The notes under the pieces were generated by a model. It was not told the DNA's origin, ran no database searches, and saw only the letters and a program-made list of their open reading frames with translations. Positions 59,716 through 64,000 of a stretch of 64,000 nucleotides of DNA are shown in pieces. The position numbers and the translations under genes were made by a program. The stretch's first letter is position 1. The number at the start of each line of letters is the position of its first letter. The stretch is from Haematobia irritans (lineage: Eukaryota; Arthropoda; Insecta; Diptera; Muscidae), in assembly GCF_050003625.1 (NCBI RefSeq), contig NC_134400.1:54316066-54380065 (forward strand). Reading direction: 5' to 3'.

Positions 59716-60171
59716 TTAACGAGGAGCTGTGATGCGTATTTCATTGTAAATAGATTCAAATATACATTCCAAGTTTTCATTTTGCATGTATGGAATACCA
59801 TTTATACGGACTTCACATGCAACGGGGGAATTCTCTTGACGGAGAGACTGTAATTTGAACTCTTTAATTTCTGACTTTACTGTATCCACTTCACTGACAA
59901 TTGCTTCAAGCTCCGATACCCGTTTGATGATGTTGTTGACATCAGATCTCAACTCATTAATTTTTACATCTAATTCCTGCAGGAATAGCAATTCAAATTT
60001 CTCTAAAAGAGATTGCATACAAGCTTCAATAGCCTGATTTTGTTTTTCAAATCTGGTATCCATTATCTGCATTATACGAATAGGCGAATCTGAGAGTCTT
60101 GTGTCAACTGTTAAAAAGTTTTGGTTGCTTTCCCTTGCCCGTTCCGATTTTTGAATATTTGGACTTTCCAT
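59716..60171 (-). pseudogene. LINE ORF1 fragment: coiled coil and start of RRM-like domain
   Basis: Minus-strand frame of 151 codons. Middle residues form a heptad-rich coiled coil (LDVKINELRSDVNNIIKRVS, ELEAIVSEVDTVKSEIKEF). VRINGIPYMQNENLECIFES follows, which reads like the first strand and helix of the RNA-binding domain of CR1/Jockey-type ORF1 proteins. It ends at about 59716 where the domain should continue. Such proteins bind the LINE RNA. Likely the ORF1 of the minus-strand LINE continuing at 59715-54755. Confidence 0.65.
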
Positions 60172-60717
60172 AGTATAATTTGTTGAATTAGTTTTATTTC
60201 GTTTGTAAAAGTTCTCAGGTAATCTAATTTCATTGGTGGTTTTATTATCGAGTTGAAATTAGAGTTTGTTTCGTTTTATTTTGAATTTGAATTAGAGTTT
60301 TGTTTTTATAATTTTGTAAAAAGGTAAATTTTGTTGCATACTGTTAGAGTGTAAAATATATCACTGATTTTATAGCAGCGGTATTTTTTTTAAGATTTAT
60401 ATTTTATGTTGATTTGAATTTAACGGTTTAGGATGATATGTTTATTAAGCACAAGAAGAGCTTTTATTTATAATGATTGTTTTGACATTTGTTACTATCG
60501 AAAGCACTCTCTATATTTGGTATGAGTGTTTTGATTATGTTTTTATGCATACTATCCGTATGTGGCGATTGTTTGATATTTTTATTTATAAGAATATAAT
60601 TTTTTTTAACATTCACTGTGTGTTCTATAATTTCGACTGGATGACAACACAATATTTATAGTATATCACTTTTCTTTGCACAATTTAAAGGTTATCTTCT
60701 TATAAAAAAGTTCATTT
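60172..60717. other. AT-rich sequence between opposed LINE fragments
   Basis: Low complexity with TTT and GTTT runs; no coding signal. May be LINE leader sequence on either strand. Confidence 0.35.
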
Positions 60718-61620
60718 ATGAGAGCTTCAATGAAACACGTATGTACGGCAACACGACGTCCAATAGGTGTCCTTGACACCTTCCCCTCTGAGCGAATTGT
60801 TCTTGACGGCGTTGATAGTATTGAATTCCTTGCGGTAAGGGTAGATGTTCTGGGATTTAGGTTATTCGTCACATGCTCATATATTCCTCCGGCTTCAGAA
60901 TATTCTACCTGTGAGCGTCATTTTGTGACAATATATAGAATTAAGTCTGGGATGAGTGATTCGGACAGGATCGTGGTTTTGGGCGACTTTAATTTGGCTA
61001 TGGTGTCTTGGCTCAGCTTGCCTGAAACGGAGGCGTTGACTCCACTGACTACTTCTGGTGGATCGGAATGGGTGACGACCTTTTTGGGTCTTTTTCTTGA
61101 TGGTGGTTTGGGTCAGATCAATGGAGTTTTGAATTTCTTTGGAAAGGTTCTTGATGTGGTTTTTGTCCAGATGTGATCCTGTTTCTTATCCCGAGGATAG
61201 GTATCACCCTGCTTTCTCTCTTTCCCTCTTGGATGTTGCTCATGGGTCTCGAATGGTTGCTGCTCGAGATGAGGTATTTTCGCTATATTTTAAGAAGACG
61301 AATTTCGATGTGTTGAATTCGCTTCTTTCCGGTGTTGACTGGGGCTCTGTATGTAGGTGTGATCGGTTGTCTGATCTCTATGTGGCTGTAGATAATTTTT
61401 ACAAGGTTTTGGACGGTTTTGTGTCTCGGACTGTTCCTAGGCGAAGGGTGGATTTCCCTAGGAATCAGCCCTGGTATTCTCCTGAGTTGACGAGACTCAG
61501 GAATGATAAGAATAGACGTTATAAGAGGACGAGATCTGATTTTGATTATGCTCGGTACTCTGTCGCTAGGTCTATTTATAATATGGAATCAAGGGCGTGT
61601 ATGCTCGCTACATTGATAAA
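60718..61620 (+). pseudogene. LINE endonuclease C-terminal half and linker, frameshifted
   Basis: Plus-strand remnant of an APE-type endonuclease. Frame 60718-61176 has VLGDFNLA and LDVVFV. A one-base shift near 61172 moves to frame 61139-61620, which reads CDPVSYPEDRYHPAFSL (site of the usual SDHxPV motif) and the linker PRNQPWYSPELTRLRNDKNR. The N-terminal endonuclease motifs and the RT are missing. It differs in sequence from the minus-strand LINE at 58889-59167, so it is a second family or a diverged member. Inactive. Confidence 0.7.
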
Positions 61621-61822
61621 GTTTGTAAGGGCAAAAGTCGCCAGAGGGCTTGTTTTTACCCACAACAGAAATGAAGTATTTATGTTCAATTATTATTTAC
61701 TGTGTTAATAATATGATTGAATAGAATTTTTATGTTTAGTTATCCAATGTGAAGTATTGGTTTTGTTTTATTATGATTAAAATAAAATTGAATAGAATTT
61801 TCTTTGATGTTAACTATTTGAA
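61621..61822. other. AT-rich flank of the LTR retrotransposon
   Basis: Contains two similar stretches (TGATTGAATAGAATTTTTAT and AAAATTGAATAGAATTTTC). No feature. Confidence 0.4.
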
Positions 61823-61942
61823 TGTAACGGATAAGAGACTAGGATAACGCCATCTAGTGGATTTGATAAGCAACGGTTGATTGGGCAGTCAGCTATGTAG
61901 GATAACAGCTGTGTGATGTGGGTGTGGGCGATCGTCTATGGC

Positions 61943-61950
61943 TATAAAAG
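61943..61950 (+). promoter_or_regulatory. TATA box of the LTR
   Basis: TATAAAAG in the sequence TGGCTATAAAAGGAG, 120 bp into the LTR, well placed for a Pol II promoter in U3. Confidence 0.65.
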
Positions 61951-62096
61951 GAGTAGCGAGACAAGAAACTGGGGGTTGGTTGGCGATCGCCAAAGAGGTA
62001 AGAGCTAATTTTAATTGTGGCGGAGTAAAATCTCAACTACAAATAAAATTATTACAACCTCAAACGTGGATCTACCACCCAGCGCAGTTCGGCCAG

Positions 62097-62475
62097 CGAA
62101 GTATAATCTTCGACTGACCCCCCACCCCTCTCCTCCACCACCGTGTACAACGAAGTATAATCTTCGTCTGTCACCTCTCTCCTCCCCCTCCGTGTACAGC
62201 GAAGTATAATCTTCGTCTGTCACCCCTCTCCATCCCCTCCTTGTACAGCGAAGTATAATCTTCGTCTGTCACCCCTCTCCTCCCCCTCCGTATACAGCGA
62301 AGTATAATCTTCGTCTGTCAACCCTCTCCTTCTCGTCCGTGTACAGCGAAGTATAATCTTCGTCTGTCACCGCTCTCCTCCTCCTCCGTGTACAGCGAAG
62401 TATAATCTTAGTCTGTCACCCCTCTCCGTCCGCCACCCCTCTCCGGTCCCGCCGTGCAGCGAAGTATAATCTTCG
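62097..62475 (+). repeat. Eight-copy tandem array with hairpins in R/U5
   Basis: CGAAGTATAATCTTCG starts at 62097, 62151, 62200, 62249, 62298, 62347, 62396 (last G changed to AG) and 62460. Central spacing is exactly 49 bp. CGAAG pairs with CTTCG around a TATAAT loop. Between hairpins lie pyrimidine tracts of CACCCCTCTCC type and GTGTACAG. Confidence 0.9.
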
Positions 62476-62784
62476 TCTGTCACCCCTCTCCATTTTCCCA
62501 CTTTTTGTCAGCGAAACCGAAATTCGCTCGCCGATCTGCAACCCCTGACCCTGGAATACGTGCCCGTGTGTCCCGAGGAGCCGCTAGCTGTTTGTGACGT
62601 ATCGTTTAGTGTCAGTGTGTTCCGGATTTATGTATTTGTAGTGAATTAATGTAAATCAAGATCTGTTTGTGCATGTGAACGAACTTATGCAGTGTTTTTC
62701 TCTCTCTGGCAGTCAATTATAAATGGTTTGTAACGACCCATTGAGTCTATCCTGCATTAAAGTGATAAAAACATGTCGTTACAA

Positions 62785-62801
62785 TGGCGTCCGAGCAGGG
62801 A
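62785..62801 (+). other. Primer-binding site
   Basis: TGGCGTCCGAGCAGGGA begins one base after the LTR. The leading TGG matches a tRNA CCA end, so this pairs with a tRNA 3' end (TCCCTGCTCGGACGCCA). The specific tRNA was not identified. Confidence 0.75.
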
Positions 62802-62828
62802 CAGTAAAAACTGTTCCAGACTGTAACC

Positions 62829-62863
<35 letters not shown>

Positions 62864-63186
62864 GAGAAAAAAGAAATCAAATGTGTTAAATGTGAATAAA
62901 AGTGGAAAAAAATAAGAATAACAGGAACTGTGTTACTCAAAGAGTCAAACTTAATTGAAAAAAAGACCATAACCAAGAACAACAAAGTGTAATACAGAAA
63001 AAATATATAACCCGTGATGGTACTATAAACAATACTCTAGATGAAAAAGGTGTTTTAAAAAATATAAACAGTGTCTAACTATAAACCATATCCTAGAAAT
63101 TGGAAAAAAGGTGTTCCAAAGTAAAAACTATATAAAATTGTGTAAACCTATCAACAAAAACAATATAAATTGAGACCTGCCAATAA
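62802..63186 (+). other. Leader between primer-binding site and gag
   Basis: Includes an (AG)n run at about 62829-62867 and then AT-rich sequence with many stops. No coding region. Confidence 0.6.
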
Positions 63187-64000
63187 CAATACCACAAAAC
63201 TATAATTAGTATTTTAACCATAAACAATTTTGGGGGATCAGGCGCACAGACCCCATCAATCTCATGGCAAACCCCTTCCAAAACTAATGTGGGGCGATCA
63301 CCAGTTAAAATTGAACAAAGTGGAAATTCAAGAAAGGAAGACGACTCGAATCCGGCTGCACCTATCACACCCATGGCAGAAATTATGGATGTGGTACACC
63401 GTTGGGGAGTGAAATTTGATGGAAACGGTGATCCCCTCGAGTTCTGTGAACGGATCGAAGAATTGTCGGTAATGTACAACATCCCCTTAAATCATGTACC
63501 ACACGCAATGCCAGAGCTATTCAAAGGGAAAACACTCATCTGGTTCCGAAACAATAACAAGCGGTGGAAAAGTTGGGAGGAGTTCAAGAGGGACTTCGCC
63601 AAATTTTTCTTACCACCGCGGTATTTTGAAAAATTGGATGACGAGATCAGAAAAAGAACACAACTAGTCAAAGAACCATTTAAGGAATATGTGGTGGCAT
63701 TACAAAATCTTATGCGTCATACGGAGTTGACAGAGAGCCAAAAACTAGAACGGATCTTCAGAAATGACCATCCAGACTACATGTGGTATATTCGTCGTCG
63801 AGATTTTTCATGCCATGAGTTGATCAGCATGGCTGAAGACCTAGAATGCATACTCGGTGCCGCAAATCAACAGAGGGGAGGTGACCGCCATGGAGATCAA
63901 AGAATCGGTGGAGCGAGGAGAGACCAATGCTATGTAAGCAACTCCAGCAACCAGGATCTGAACGCAACTCGAAGACGCCAAAATATGGAGTTGCGGACAT
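63187..64000 (+). CDS. Retrotransposon gag, incomplete at window end
   Basis: Open frame running off the window. The first in-frame ATG is at 63373 (MAEIMDVVHRWGVKFDG), but the frame is open and protein-like back to 63187 without an ATG (SGAQTPSISWQTPSKTN). Either gag starts at 63373 or upstream sequence is used by another route. Residues after the ATG match the retrotransposon gag pattern: ALPELF-type helix, GKTLIWFRNNNKRWKSWEEF, KRDFAKFFLPPRYFEKL, and an RTQLVKEPFKEYV helix. It would form the capsid-like particle that packages element RNA. Zinc knuckles and pol would lie beyond the window. No stops in the visible part. Confidence 0.8.

Larger units (their letters stand above)
61823..62783 (+). 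mobile_element. 5' LTR of a Ty3/gypsy-type retrotransposon
   Basis: Begins TGTAACGGATAAGAGAC and ends AAAACATGTCGTTACA, so it has TG...CA borders with 7 bp inverted ends TGTAACG/CGTTACA. A TATAAAAG box at 61943-61950 predicts transcription starting about 25-35 bp downstream, making the first 150 bp U3 and leaving a long R/U5 with a tandem array (62097-62475). A primer-binding site follows directly. 961 bp. The 3' LTR is outside the window. Confidence 0.85.

Noticed and set aside
62097..62475. Regular 49 bp array considered as CRISPR-like
   Set aside because: Spacers are themselves repeated pyrimidine tracts, the array lies in an LTR, and the genome is eukaryotic.

Overview
The window looks like AT-rich, repeat-saturated intergenic DNA from a higher fly, most likely a muscid or related calyptrate. 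The support is the mix of repeats: mini-me-like elements with (GTCY)n and (TA)n cores, DD34D, DD41D and DD37E mariner-type elements, a tRNA-derived SINE, several LINEs, Ty3/gypsy elements, and hAT, piggyBac and TA-target MITEs. I found no convincing host protein-coding gene and no canonical, foldable tRNA or rRNA gene. Almost everything recognisable is transposable-element DNA, much of it nested.

Layout. 1-2455: two nested mini-me-like elements (family Q) with an expanded (AT)n tract. 3164-4501: a TA-target MITE with two tRNA-like sequences. 5256-5772 and 11390-11857: two copies of a CACGTG-rich hAT-type MITE. 7155-7507: a tRNA-derived SINE. 7691-10134: a mini-me-like element (family S) carrying an internally deleted DD41D mariner. 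11961-13248: a DD37E element with two amber codons. 15898-17575: a piggyBac-type MITE with a SINE fragment inside. 17637-18924: a second tRNA-like MITE beside a mariner fragment. 20178-23481: a MITE split by a 2.8 kb LINE (reverse transcriptase plus RNase H) with an 11 bp target duplication. 23490-25862: family Q with a 400 bp (AT)n tract and two MITEs, one with a tRNA-like sequence. 26430-27346: another tRNA-like MITE. 28534-31266: family S carrying a second DD37E element. 32664-33426: a deleted DD34D mariner. 33707-35134: family P. 35259-38465: a second, broken LINE copy split by a hAT-like element. 38311-43368: a large inverted duplication whose spacer is a mariner fragment. 43425-43956: (AT)n. 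44682-45198 and 45233-46672: two TIR elements. 47785-49991: a gypsy remnant ending in an LTR. 52069-53374: an apparently intact DD41D mariner, followed by an inverted deleted copy. 53400-61620: fragments of at least two LINEs in opposite orientations, with a P/Q chimera inside one of them. 61823-64000: the 5' end of a gypsy-type LTR retrotransposon (LTR with a 49 bp hairpin array, primer-binding site, start of gag).

How they work together. The SINE and the LINE share their 3' end, so the LINE machinery probably mobilises the SINE. The intact DD41D transposase could mobilise the two internally deleted copies. Near-identity of the DD41D copies and of the two 1 kb MITE copies (42334 and 48308) points to recent activity. 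The most unusual items are a group of TA-target MITEs carrying Pol III-like tRNA sequences, the eight-hairpin array in the LTR leader, the shared SINE/LINE tail ending in (CCTAA)n (complement of the TTAGG insect telomere repeat), and the CACGTG-dense hAT MITE. All identifications come from reading the sequence by eye; no database search was run.
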